Assembly (NCBI GenBank): GCA_945878975.1
Contig: CAMCUM010000020.1
Coordinates: 1-43,100 of the forward strand
Source of the DNA: Legionella genomosp. 1
GTDB lineage: Bacteria > Pseudomonadota > Gammaproteobacteria > Legionellales > Legionellaceae
Length of the DNA stretch: 43,100 bases
Reading direction: 5' to 3'
Both the position numbers and the translations under genes were made by a program. Under the pieces are notes generated by a model, which saw nothing but the letters and a program-made list of their open reading frames with translations, searched no databases and had not been told where the DNA came from. Shown piece after piece: positions 8,990 to 16,591 of the stretch (position 1 is the stretch's first letter; every line of letters starts with the position of its first letter).

Positions 8990-9493
8990 ATGGCATTTTA
9001 TAAAAAATTAGCTACTCTTTTCATAGCTAGTCTAGCAAATATTAGCATCGCGCAACCTCCGTCAGCACATTTGTTTCCAAGAGGCTGTGAAGGGAAAGGG
9101 TTTGTTTTCTATCGGGATTTCTTAGTGCTCAATGAACATGGCAATCCCATGTTTTATTTGATTCATAACCACACTCAGCAACCAATCGAACTTGAGCATT
9201 TTGAAACCAAAGAAAATGCGTTTATGAGTCCAAAACTACAGGCAAAACTAGCTCCCACACATTGGTCAGCATTTGCTTCAGATATCGCACAGACCTTTTT
9301 TCGCTGCTATATCTCAGATAATGAATCACAACGTACCATCGTCAATTGCGGCGACTATCTGAACGTATGTCATTATCCGCGTGTACGTTTTGCGAAGAGT
9401 AATGAAGGCAGTTATTGGGCATCCACTGACAAAAGCCAACAACAGGTCATTCAAGATTCCAGCAGAGACAAAGGTATTTATTTACGCTGGTAG
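8990..9493 (+). CDS. Small secreted protein resembling Legionella EnhB
   Basis: A 167-residue protein with a clear signal sequence (about residues 1-21, ending SIAQ-PP). The mature part has conserved-looking blocks: an early GCEGKGF, FYLIHNH, a central FMSPKL followed by WSAFASD, cysteines in FRCY, IVNCGD and NVCHYPRV, and a C-terminal GIYLRW. From memory this pattern resembles the enhanced-entry protein EnhB of Legionella, a periplasmic or secreted factor of unknown biochemical function. The cysteines and the export signal suggest disulfide bonds. It is followed 66 bases later by a thioredoxin-like gene on the same strand. The similarity is recalled, not searched, so the family call is moderate. 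Confidence 0.5.
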   Translation: MAFYKKLATLFIASLANISIAQPPSAHLFPRGCEGKGFVFYRDFLVLNEHGNPMFYLIHNHTQQPIELEHFETKENAFMSPKLQAKLAPTHWSAFASDIAQTFFRCYISDNESQRTIVNCGDYLNVCHYPRVRFAKSNEGSYWASTDKSQQQVIQDSSRDKGIYLRW

Positions 9494-9559
9494 GTATGGA
9501 GCTCATCCGCAAAGAACACAGCAGATTGCGAGATACAATTTAAATAAAAGGAAGATGAA

Positions 9560-10123
9560 ATGGCTAAAACTGAATCTGCTATGCTAGCATTAGGCACCAT
9601 AGCGCGCTCTTTTGCCCTGATAGATGTCAGCACAAATCGTATGGTGACCTTAGAACAACACCAAGGTCAGGTTGCAACCGTCATTGCATTCATTTGCAAT
9701 CATTGTCCTTTTGTAAAACATATCCAGCATGAGCTTCCGCGTTTAGCCAAGGATTTTGCCAACAAAGGTGTGTCGTTTCTGGCAATCAATTCCAACGATG
9801 CTGAACAATATCCAGATGATTCAGCAGACAATATGCAAATCACCGCCCAATCACTTGGCTATCCTTTCCCCTATCTTTACGATGAAACGCAAGAAGTAGC
9901 AGAAGCTTACCAAGCACGTTGTACCCCAGATTTTTTTGTCTTTGACCACGATCTACGTTTGGTTTATCGCGGACAATTGGATGATTCACGCCCTTCAAAT
10001 GACATCCCCGTCAACGGAGAGTCTATTCGCCAAACCCTACAAGCGTTGCTAAAACAAGAGCCCGTTCCAACACTACAAAAACCCAGTATCGGATGCAATA
10101 TCAAATGGAAAGAGCGGATCTGA
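9560..10123 (+). CDS. Thioredoxin-like (AhpC/TSA-fold) protein
   Basis: A 187-residue cytoplasmic protein with a thioredoxin fold. VATVIAFICNHCPFVKH places a C46-N-H-C49 redox motif after the first core strand. Further on are FLAINSNDAEQYPDDS, the helix-strand YPFPYLYDETQEVA, and a cis-proline region at TPDFFVFD. CNHCPF(V)KH is the signature of a widespread subgroup usually annotated as thioredoxin family or alkyl hydroperoxide reductase-like, of uncertain substrate. It probably reduces disulfides or peroxides. There is no signal peptide. AAAGGAAGATGAA upstream of the ATG is a good ribosome-binding site. It may be co-transcribed with the EnhB-like gene. Confidence 0.85.
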   Translation: MAKTESAMLALGTIARSFALIDVSTNRMVTLEQHQGQVATVIAFICNHCPFVKHIQHELPRLAKDFANKGVSFLAINSNDAEQYPDDSADNMQITAQSLGYPFPYLYDETQEVAEAYQARCTPDFFVFDHDLRLVYRGQLDDSRPSNDIPVNGESIRQTLQALLKQEPVPTLQKPSIGCNIKWKERI

Positions 10124-10269
10124 GTAAGTGATCCCGCAGTACAGTATCCACTTGATATAGCTGATTTGATTTTTAACAAATTTCTTTGATTACCCGATCC
10201 ATGAAGACAATCAAAAAGAACGAGCATTACTGATTAGACTCATTATGATGCTGACCAAATTTGCTCAAA

Positions 10270-10400
10270 AAACAGATTCATCGGGGTCGGGAGCTCGGTT
10301 ACGCCACGGACTCCGACTCGTATTAGATCGGGGTTTGACTAAAGTCCAGTCAGTAATGATGTGTTGTGAGATAACCCCGCCCTAAAGGACGGAGTTTCAA
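10270..10400 (+). mobile_element. Probable scar of an IS200/IS605-family element (TnpB tail and right-end hairpin)
   Basis: A stem AACCCCGCCC / GGACGGAGTT with a TAAA loop (10373-10397) resembles the imperfect hairpins at the right end of IS200/IS605 elements. An open reading stretch on the plus strand (SGSGARLRHGLRLV, then KVQSVM) runs directly into a TAA inside this hairpin, as TnpB genes do. TnpB C-termini often end in a similar GSG...K...VKQE pattern. No complete transposase gene remains. This is pattern recognition only and could be another repeat type. Confidence 0.4.
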
Positions 10401-10430
10401 GATTTTTGGTATGCGTTATACATACTTTTC

Positions 10431-10877
10431 TTAAGCAGACACAACTTCTACTTGAATCGTCGCAACCAAATCACCATGCAATTGCAGACCAACACTATAG
10501 ATACCTACTGAATGGAATACGCCTTCAGGCATATTGATTTCACGTCGGTTAATCTCAATGCCTTTCGCATCCAATGCATTTTTGATTTCAAGGACTCCAA
10601 CTGAGCCGTACAATTTACCTTCATCACTAGCTTGTGATGCAATGACCAAAACGAGGCCTTGTATTTTTTCAGCTCGCGCTTGCGCTTTAGAAAACTCTAA
10701 TGCTGCTTTTTTCTCTAATTCCGCACGCTGACCTTCAAATATTTCAATATTTTTTTCTGTCCCATACACCGCTTTATTTTGCGGGATCAGATAATTTCGA
10801 CCATATCCTGGTTTGACCTTTACCTTGTCACCCAAGGCACCTAAATTTCTAATTTTTTCCAACAAAATCACTTGCAT
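10431..10877 (-). CDS. rplI: 50S ribosomal protein L9
   Basis: A 148-residue protein starting [22 protein letters not shown] and continuing with [13 protein letters not shown], the L9 family signature in the N-terminal domain that binds 23S rRNA. A charged connecting helix (about residues 40-75) and the C-terminal domain (GKLYGSVGV...VEVVSA) complete the normal bacterial length. L9 sits near the L1 stalk base and helps frame maintenance. It is the last gene of the S6-S18-membrane protein-L9 cluster, 95 bases after the YybS-like gene. GTGAGGT precedes the ATG. Confidence 0.98.
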   Translation of the reverse strand: MQVILLEKIRNLGALGDKVKVKPGYGRNYLIPQNKAVYGTEKNIEIFEGQRAELEKKAALEFSKAQARAEKIQGLVLVIASQASDEGKLYGSVGVLEIKNALDAKGIEINRREINMPEGVFHSVGIYSVGLQLHGDLVATIQVEVVSA

Positions 10878-10972
10878 TTTGATACCTCACTATAAAAAAT
10901 CGATTCTCTAACCATTTAGAGGATACTCCCTACGCCTGGCAAACGACTCTATTTGGCGCATCTCGGTTCCTT

Positions 10973-11872
10973 TTAACGGAAAAAAGCTAATCTTATGTTA
11001 AAGACACTATCCAGCACCCCTAAGATGATATACAACGGTAACATCACAAAAGGGATAAACAATACAGGTAGAATTAATACGACCAATGTTCCACGAGACA
11101 ATTTTCCCATGAAAAAATTAGCACATAAACTCAGTCCCGCTAACAAATAAAACACGACCAATACTGGCAAAACATTCATAGCCACAACGTTCCACTGCCA
11201 AGCAGCCGCACACAGCAGCAACATCACAATGAAACTCAATCGATTACCACGAAAAGTCATAAGCTCTTGCTTAAATCCGCCGGGATAAAAAAGTTGTGAT
11301 TGCAAAGAGCGAGCTAACAGCAACGCTGACCATACTGACAACACCGCACTCATCAGTTGAATGCCTAATGTGTAATTAGCCATCGCCAAAGCCGGCACAC
11401 CGGTCGCGTCGTCCAGCCATTTGGTCAGAACATGTTCAGATTGAGAGGCCTGTACAATAGACTGGAACATCGCATACTGCGACATGACCCATTCTGGAAC
11501 CATTTGCTGGATAAAAACCGAACTCAGTATCACCAGAAAAAACAATACCGCACCAACAGCTTGCCAACTAGACATCGCACGCAGCACATAAGCAGCAACA
11601 TACACTGGCACAAAAACCAGAAACATATTGCATATGACAGCGTAAAGCGGCATAGCTGTCGATAACAAGGACCCATGCACCAACATCACAGTCACAAGGA
11701 TCCGAGCACCCTCTTTTTGCCCTTTGCGTAAGGTGACCAGTGCAATCACAACCATGGCAAACCAAGTACAATAAGGCAACAAGGCTAATATCACCGCATA
11801 CAAAGTAGCTTGCTTGCGTGAAGCCAAAATAAGTTCAGCTTGCTTTTTAAACAATCCCCTCAAGCGCAACAC
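10973..11872 (-). CDS. YybS/DUF2232-like integral membrane protein
   Basis: A 299-residue, very hydrophobic protein with about seven or eight predicted membrane segments. One is near residues 24-45, another pair at 60-100, and the last near 265-290. It lies between rpsR and rplI, the place where many gammaproteobacteria, Coxiella and Legionella included, carry a DUF2232/YybS-type membrane protein of unknown function. The start is the GTG at 11872, only 5 bases after the S18 stop, with no strong ribosome-binding site, so translation is probably coupled to rpsR. The assignment rests on position, length and topology more than on motifs. Confidence 0.7.
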   Translation of the reverse strand: MLRLRGLFKKQAELILASRKQATLYAVILALLPYCTWFAMVVIALVTLRKGQKEGARILVTVMLVHGSLLSTAMPLYAVICNMFLVFVPVYVAAYVLRAMSSWQAVGAVLFFLVILSSVFIQQMVPEWVMSQYAMFQSIVQASQSEHVLTKWLDDATGVPALAMANYTLGIQLMSAVLSVWSALLLARSLQSQLFYPGGFKQELMTFRGNRLSFIVMLLLCAAAWQWNVVAMNVLPVLVVFYLLAGLSLCANFFMGKLSRGTLVVLILPVLFIPFVMLPLYIILGVLDSVFNIRLAFFR

Positions 11873-11877
11873 ATCGA

Positions 11878-12102
11878 TTACCGATGGCTATCGCAATAAG
11901 GTAGCAAAGCCAATAGTCTCGCGTATTTAATAGCCATTGTGACTTTGCGCTGCGCGTGTGCGCTCATGCCAGTAATACGGGCTGGGACTATTTTACCAGT
12001 TTCACTAATATAGTTTTTTAGAAAATTAACATCTTTGTAATCAATGCTCACCGTATTGTCAGTTTGATGCATTTTTTTGTTACGTCGAAAATAAGTAGAC
12101 AT
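11878..12102 (-). CDS. rpsR: 30S ribosomal protein S18
   Basis: A 74-residue basic protein with the S18 core: [26 protein letters not shown], then [20 protein letters not shown]18 forms a heterodimer with S6 on the platform of the small subunit and binds 16S rRNA. The gene follows rpsF by 12 bases, with AGGAGAAAA before the ATG. The length and gene order are normal. Confidence 0.98.
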   Translation of the reverse strand: MSTYFRRNKKMHQTDNTVSIDYKDVNFLKNYISETGKIVPARITGMSAHAQRKVTMAIKYARLLALLPYCDSHR

Positions 12103-12114
12103 GTTTTTCTCCTA

Positions 12115-12459
12115 TTAACCCGCGTCGCGCGAGTCTTTTAATTCTTTTTTCATCATCACAGATTCAGTTTTGATGGCCTCGTCCTTTTTAATGATTAAAT
12201 GTCGCAACACCGCATCATTAAATTTAAACGCTGTCTTCAATTCGTCTAATGCCACTTGATCACATTCAATATTCATCAAAATATAATGTGCTTTGTGAAC
12301 ATCTTGTATAGGATAAGCGAGCTGGCGACGTCCCCAATCTTCTTTCCGATGGATAACACCGTTTTGTTTATTGATAATAGCTTCATAACGTTCCAACATA
12401 CCAGGAACTTGTTCAGTCTGATCTGGGTGAACTAGGAAAACAACTTCGTAATGTCTCAT
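12115..12459 (-). CDS. rpsF: 30S ribosomal protein S6
   Basis: A 114-residue protein beginning [21 protein letters not shown]. It continues with [29 protein letters not shown], the conserved S6 core of a ferredoxin-like fold. S6 pairs with S18 on the 30S platform. It is the first gene of the S6-S18-YybS-L9 cluster, so the cluster promoter should lie in 12460-12790. That stretch is very AT-rich and contains TATCAT (minus strand, near 12527) as a possible -10. The E/K-rich C-terminal tail is typical of proteobacterial S6. Confidence 0.98.
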   Translation of the reverse strand: MRHYEVVFLVHPDQTEQVPGMLERYEAIINKQNGVIHRKEDWGRRQLAYPIQDVHKAHYILMNIECDQVALDELKTAFKFNDAVLRHLIIKKDEAIKTESVMMKKELKDSRDAG

Positions 12460-12785
12460 ACATCATCCTCATGGATAAAGCCTTCCAAAACAATTTCGGT
12501 AAGGCAAGGTTTTTTAAAAGCGTGTCATGATAGCTTATTTTTAAAAAAAATAAAAGGTAAAAGGAATGCCTAAATTGATCGGCAAAAAAGTGATCAATGC
12601 TGGTTCGTCCGTTAATCGGTCTCTTTTTAGCTAAAATAAAACAAAAACGGTCAGTTTCAAGTTGAATTTATCATTTTTACTCATATTCCTGACAAATAAA
12701 TAAAAAATATGCTCTCACAGGCCACACCGGGGAGCTGGTATTTTTGTATTGCGTTATTTCACCCAATGGGTGATCGATTTTAGAA

Positions 12786-12829
12786 ATAAAAAAGCCTGAT
12801 TACCCTGCATTTATAAGGTGATCAGGCCT
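12786..12829 (-). terminator. Rho-independent terminator, minus strand
   Basis: On the minus strand GCCTGATCACC and GGTAATCAGGC form an 11-pair stem (one G-T wobble) with a 12-base loop, followed by TTTTTT. The plus strand lacks a comparable T run. It would stop transcripts arriving from the right (the MFS gene region) before they reach the rpsF cluster. Confidence 0.85.
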
Positions 12830-12930
12830 TGCTAATTTATTTTGGTGATATATTCAGGAATGTCAAAAGACAGCACCAACCTCTTGATTTATGGTCTATA
12901 ATTACATTATGCAATCAATTGGAGCATATT

Positions 12931-13221
12931 ATGAACAATTGTACTTGGTTGATCGTTGGTGTGTTAGGCTCTGTTTTATCTTTCGATGCTGTTGCTTGGG
13001 TAGCTGGTGGTCATGGCGGCGGTTATTATCATGGTGGCAGTTATGGCGCTGGTGGTTATGGACGTGATGGGTACTATCATGGATCCTACTATAATGGTTG
13101 GGTTGCACCTGGGGTCGTGGTTGGTGTACCAGCTGGTGCCTATTACGGATATGGTGACTGTGGGCATGTCTCGCGCTGTGATCAGCTCCATAACTGTGTC
13201 ACAGAATACGTTTGCGAATAA
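12931..13221 (+). CDS. Small secreted Gly/Tyr/His-rich protein with a Cys-rich tail
   Basis: I place the start at the ATG at 12931 because TTGGAGCATATT supplies a ribosome-binding site and the protein then begins with a proper signal sequence (MNNCTWLIVGVLGSVLSFDAVA). A TATAAT lies at 12897-12902. The 96-residue product has a low-complexity middle of Gly-Gly-Tyr/His blocks and then a small hydrophobic Val/Gly/Ala stretch. It ends in a short tail with four cysteines spaced like a small disulfide knot (YGDCGHVSRCDQLHNCVTEYVC). Such Gly/Tyr-rich exported proteins are common in Legionellales but have no assigned role. His and Cys content would suit metal binding, which is inference. It converges on the MFS gene with a 5-base gap. 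Confidence 0.75.
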   Translation: MNNCTWLIVGVLGSVLSFDAVAWVAGGHGGGYYHGGSYGAGGYGRDGYYHGSYYNGWVAPGVVVGVPAGAYYGYGDCGHVSRCDQLHNCVTEYVCE

Positions 13222-13226
13222 TATAC

Positions 13227-14441
13227 CTATTTTGTTCGATACCGCCAAAACTCCGGCATACGGTAACAGCAATAGCCTACGCCGAACATGCACAATACCC
13301 CGCCTATCACAATGGCGGGGGCAATGCCCAACGTAGCAGCCATGATACCCGCTCGGGTGTCACCTAATTTGGGGCCACTGAGATAAGACAGCATTTCAAT
13401 CCCAGCCAGGCGTCCACGAAAATCTTGTGGAATGTTGTTATTCCACAAGCTCACACGAAAAATCCCACTACAAGCATCAAATGCACCCGATAAAGCAAGA
13501 AAGAACAAAGCCCAAGCTAACGAATGAGAAAAACCGAAGCCTATCATGGTTGCGCCCCAACAAAGTGCTGAAATCGCTATCGCCTTCCCTTCCTGTTTGA
13601 TAGAAGCAGTCCAGCCACTCCATATTGAAATCAGCAACGCACCCACAGCAGGTGCAGCAAACATCAATCCTAATGTTTTGACACCCCCAATAGACAATGC
13701 AATAGCGGGAAACAAGGCATTCGGGACCGCAAACACCATGGCAATAAAATCGACCCCATAACTCCCCAACAAAACTTGGCGTTTCCAAGCAAATTGAACC
13801 CCTTCTCGTAACGCTTCAAACACAGTGCTTGTTGCTTGCACTGCCGACGGGGGTAATTCGCGTAACAAAATCAAAGCGATGATCGATCCCACATACGTCA
13901 ATAAATCCATACCATAAGTGAATGCAATTCCAAATTTTGCAACGATAAACCCCGCCATAGACGGCCCTATAATCATGCAAAAACTATACTCAAACGTATG
14001 CAAAGCCCCAACGGTCTTATAATCTTCCCCCTGAACTAATTGCTGGATCGCCCCATCAAATGCTGGACGATGCAATCCCGTGATGGCTGACATGAGACTG
14101 GCCACCACGAATACTATCGGCATACTAGGCGTGGATTGGCAAGCATTCCACACCAGCAAACCACAACTGACTGCCAATAAACATTCACTCAACAACAACA
14201 AACGCCGCCTAGGATAGCGATCCGCCAACACACCACCGAGTAATGCCGTAAATAAGAGTGGCAACAATTGCACAAAACTGAGCAGCCCCACCAACATAGT
14301 AGAATGAGTGCTTTGGTAGACTTGATATGGCAACACCACCATGGTGATCATCGTACCAATAAAGGATATAAACTGCCCAAAGTAGATGAGGGAAAACGAA
14401 CGATTTCGTTTAAAAATAGATAAATCTAGTAATCTTGCCAC
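13227..14441 (-). CDS. MFS exporter, EntS-like (MFS_3 type)
   Basis: A 404-residue, 12-helix major facilitator protein. The N-terminal half shows the loop 2-3 signature of the superfamily, GGVLADRYPRRRLLL (about residues 71-85). Earlier residues (RNRSFSLIYFGQFISFIGTMIT) and later ones (FRGRLAGIEMLSYLSGPKLGDTRAG) are characteristic of the EntS-like branch. That branch exports enterobactin and other small hydrophobic molecules. The substrate here is unknown, and no siderophore genes are visible in the window. The gene is complete and overlaps nothing. The CheD-like gene lies 33 bases upstream on the same strand, so the two may share a transcript. Confidence 0.85.
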   Translation of the reverse strand: MARLLDLSIFKRNRSFSLIYFGQFISFIGTMITMVVLPYQVYQSTHSTMLVGLLSFVQLLPLLFTALLGGVLADRYPRRRLLLLSECLLAVSCGLLVWNACQSTPSMPIVFVVASLMSAITGLHRPAFDGAIQQLVQGEDYKTVGALHTFEYSFCMIIGPSMAGFIVAKFGIAFTYGMDLLTYVGSIIALILLRELPPSAVQATSTVFEALREGVQFAWKRQVLLGSYGVDFIAMVFAVPNALFPAIALSIGGVKTLGLMFAAPAVGALLISIWSGWTASIKQEGKAIAISALCWGATMIGFGFSHSLAWALFFLALSGAFDACSGIFRVSLWNNNIPQDFRGRLAGIEMLSYLSGPKLGDTRAGIMAATLGIAPAIVIGGVLCMFGVGYCCYRMPEFWRYRTK

Positions 14442-14474
14442 AAATAGTCACAGACATCTTGCACATACCATATA

Positions 14475-15098
14475 TTAACGGATCCGTCGACGTCGTGGCA
14501 AACGCTCTTCAGATTTTTCTGGAAAAAAATCCGAGATATCTTCGCTTGTAGTGTCATCCTCTTCGTCCAAATCATCTGAGATAATCTTCACACCAGATGG
14601 CTTAAAAATCACCGTATTTGAATGACAGGCATAACTGTCTGTCAGATAAGTTTTATAATCGTAACGCGTTTCAGGGGTGATTTGAAAATACTCTTCACAG
14701 AGCTCCGGCAAACATTGCCTGAGTGTCTCTACTTCTAATTCTGTCCCAGAGAGATATGGCGTCCCCCTTTCTCCCCCAATAATATGCATGCTCTCAAGCA
14801 CAGGCTTTTCTTCGCGGCTCGCTCTAGAAAAACTGCGTTTGATTCCCAGTGCATATTGGGCTAGGACCGTAGTGATTTCTGCAATGGCTTGCTCCGAAGC
14901 ATTTACTGCTTGTTTATCCAAAGATTCTGAAAAACCCTCCCAATGGTACATCGCAATAAAGGAATGTGCGCCATACTGTCCTTTTGCCAATAGACATATA
15001 CAGGTTGATACCCCGCTTGTACGCAAGGTTTCCTTACCAGAGCACACTTCCAACACAGCTAATTGCGCTTGCTTTACCACCTCAGGTTTACGCTTCAT
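14475..15098 (-). CDS. CheD/CNF-fold protein, putative glutamine deamidase
   Basis: A 207-residue protein that I read as a divergent member of the CheD/CNF1/BLF1 fold. RTSGVSTCICLLAKGQYGAHSF aligns with the CheD core T-x-G-x-GSC-...-GGxAH and gives T27, C33 and H45. The later blocks MHIIGGERGT...ELEVETLR (104-127) and NTVIFKPSGVKII (161-173) parallel CheD's KIFGGA...ERNVEAV and GRxVIFDxxTGxV. The T-to-C spacing of 6 and C-to-H spacing of 12 match what I recall for the toxin BLF1 (T88, C94, H106). The tail is acidic (DDLDEEDDTTSED), then basic (PRRRRIR). No chemotaxis genes are visible nearby. A deamidase role is inference; the fold call is moderate. Confidence 0.55.
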   Translation of the reverse strand: MKRKPEVVKQAQLAVLEVCSGKETLRTSGVSTCICLLAKGQYGAHSFIAMYHWEGFSESLDKQAVNASEQAIAEITTVLAQYALGIKRSFSRASREEKPVLESMHIIGGERGTPYLSGTELEVETLRQCLPELCEEYFQITPETRYDYKTYLTDSYACHSNTVIFKPSGVKIISDDLDEEDDTTSEDISDFFPEKSEERLPRRRRIR

Positions 15099-15152
15099 AA
15101 TAGTGCGATACCAGATCGGATGTTATAAATGAAGTATAGGCTACTTAATAAA

Positions 15153-15641
15153 TTAAACTAATCTTCGCGTTAAAAAACCATCTTGAATCATAACAACCTG
15201 CCTTTTTGGGCAAGCTTGCTCTAGAATAGGCGTTGCTATGTGGCATTGCAGCATTCTGTGCGGTAAACGTTCATCCATTACCGAGAGCAACCAATGATGC
15301 GTACTGAGTGTGGGTGAGAATTTAACACAGGGATATACCCCCAAATCAGTCACCCCATAACGATAGTAAGGCGATAATTTACAACCATTGTGCCAAATAG
15401 TTTGTTTTAATTGCTCCGTATCTTGTGTGTTTATAAAACAAGAAGCCCGCGGATGATCATCAAATCCATCAGCCATTTTGTATACCATTTGATCAAATTG
15501 AATCATGTTTTCCTGAAAGCGCTGCAAATCCATCTGACGCTTCCAATACAAAGTCACCCATCGCATATTCGCCACCACCAATAAGCTCATCACAGTCAAC
15601 ATCAGAATAACTGTGATCAAGACAAATCCCTGCCGTTTCAT
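15153..15641 (-). CDS. PilX-like minor prepilin
   Basis: I choose the ATG at 15641 because it overlaps the stop of the preceding pilin gene as ATGA and gives a standard type IV prepilin leader, MKRQG/FVLITV. A single hydrophobic helix follows (residues 6-27). As in PilX proteins, position +5 is not Glu. The 162-residue product has a C-terminal globular part with several cysteines (SCFIN, NGCKL, YPCVKF, LQCHI, EQACPKR) that could form disulfides. Minor pilins of this type prime type IV pilus assembly in the inner membrane. No pilY1 or pilE-like gene follows. An ATG 15 bases upstream is possible but would lengthen the leader. Confidence 0.7.
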   Translation of the reverse strand: MKRQGFVLITVILMLTVMSLLVVANMRWVTLYWKRQMDLQRFQENMIQFDQMVYKMADGFDDHPRASCFINTQDTEQLKQTIWHNGCKLSPYYRYGVTDLGVYPCVKFSPTLSTHHWLLSVMDERLPHRMLQCHIATPILEQACPKRQVVMIQDGFLTRRLV

Positions 15642-16519
15642 AGATGATGCATCCAAATTGCGAGTGAAAGAGACTCTGCTGTCTTAAGATCCATGCTGAC
15701 ATGCAAAACATGCCTCCGTTTTCGATTTGTCAGATACGCCTGCATCGCATTGACTCCTGCCAATAATTCTTCTGCGTGCTGATGTTGCATATAGAATAAA
15801 GCCGATTGCCCATGCGCATTCTTTGAGACCCAAAAAGATTCTGTGACCCATTCCCCCAAATAAATTGGCGGATGATAAGAAAACCGGGTTGCTTGGGAAA
15901 AATGAATGTCATGTGCAGACATATAATACTTCTCTAAGACCTCGGCATGCTGACAGTCCGATATGATCAGAGCATGCTGGTGGTGGGGCCGCCATTTACC
16001 TATGACTGTGAACGTATCTTTTGCAGCACTTGGCCATACGGTCACAAAATCATCTGACATACGATAGAACGTCAGTTTGGATAAAGGTTGTAGACTTATC
16101 TCTACGGTTTGCAAAGGTTTTCGAGTACGATGATCGAAACTGACGAGATGATGGATAGGCAGACAAGCTGCGAACCCCGCTTGATGTCCTCTACGCCGCA
16201 CCATATCAAGCACCGTTTGTAACCGTGAGGATTGCGTCATAGTTTGCACGGCTAAATCAGATTGTTGCTTAATATGCAAGTATTGCTGCATGACGAATGT
16301 CATCAGTAACAGAGCCAGCGTCAAGCCTAGTAGGCATTCCAGCAAAGTCAAACCCTGTTCCCGTTGATTACTCTCTTGCAACCACAACAGATTTTGTCTC
16401 TGCACTTGCATCCGCAAGCGGTTAATTTGCCATTGTTGTTTTAACAATGCTAGTGATATGCTAGTCATCAGAAGCAATGCTACCAAAACTTCCGTGAGTG
16501 AAAAGCCACGTTCGCGCAT
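15638..16519 (-). CDS. Fused minor prepilin, PilV-like head joined to PilW-like protein
   Basis: The start at 16519 has GGAAG seven bases upstream and gives a perfect prepilin leader, MRERG/FSLTEVLVALLLM, with Glu at +5. After about 50 residues a second complete leader appears in the same frame: NQREQG56/LTLLECLLGLTLALLLM, again with Glu at +5 (E61). It is followed by the PilW-like sequence QSSRLQTVLDMVRRRGHQAGFAAC. So a shortened PilV-type pilin is joined to a PilW-type pilin in one 293-residue frame with no stop between. A TTG just before the second leader could allow separate translation. The 3' end overlaps the PilX-like gene by 4 bases. Type IV pilus assembly is the expected role. Confidence 0.75.
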   Translation of the reverse strand: MRERGFSLTEVLVALLLMTSISLALLKQQWQINRLRMQVQRQNLLWLQESNQREQGLTLLECLLGLTLALLLMTFVMQQYLHIKQQSDLAVQTMTQSSRLQTVLDMVRRRGHQAGFAACLPIHHLVSFDHRTRKPLQTVEISLQPLSKLTFYRMSDDFVTVWPSAAKDTFTVIGKWRPHHQHALIISDCQHAEVLEKYYMSAHDIHFSQATRFSYHPPIYLGEWVTESFWVSKNAHGQSALFYMQHQHAEELLAGVNAMQAYLTNRKRRHVLHVSMDLKTAESLSLAIWMHHL

Positions 16520-16591
16520 TTTTCTTCCATGCTGTCGGTTGGATCGGAGCAATGTAACGTATTTCATGGATCAACTGCAAGGAGTCGCATT

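Noticed and set aside
12976-13293. A 105-codon minus-strand frame across the Gly/Tyr-rich gene
   Set aside because: It is rich in Thr/Ile/Met as expected for the complement of Gly/Tyr repeats and overlaps the MFS 3' end; the plus-strand gene has a signal peptide and a ribosome-binding site.
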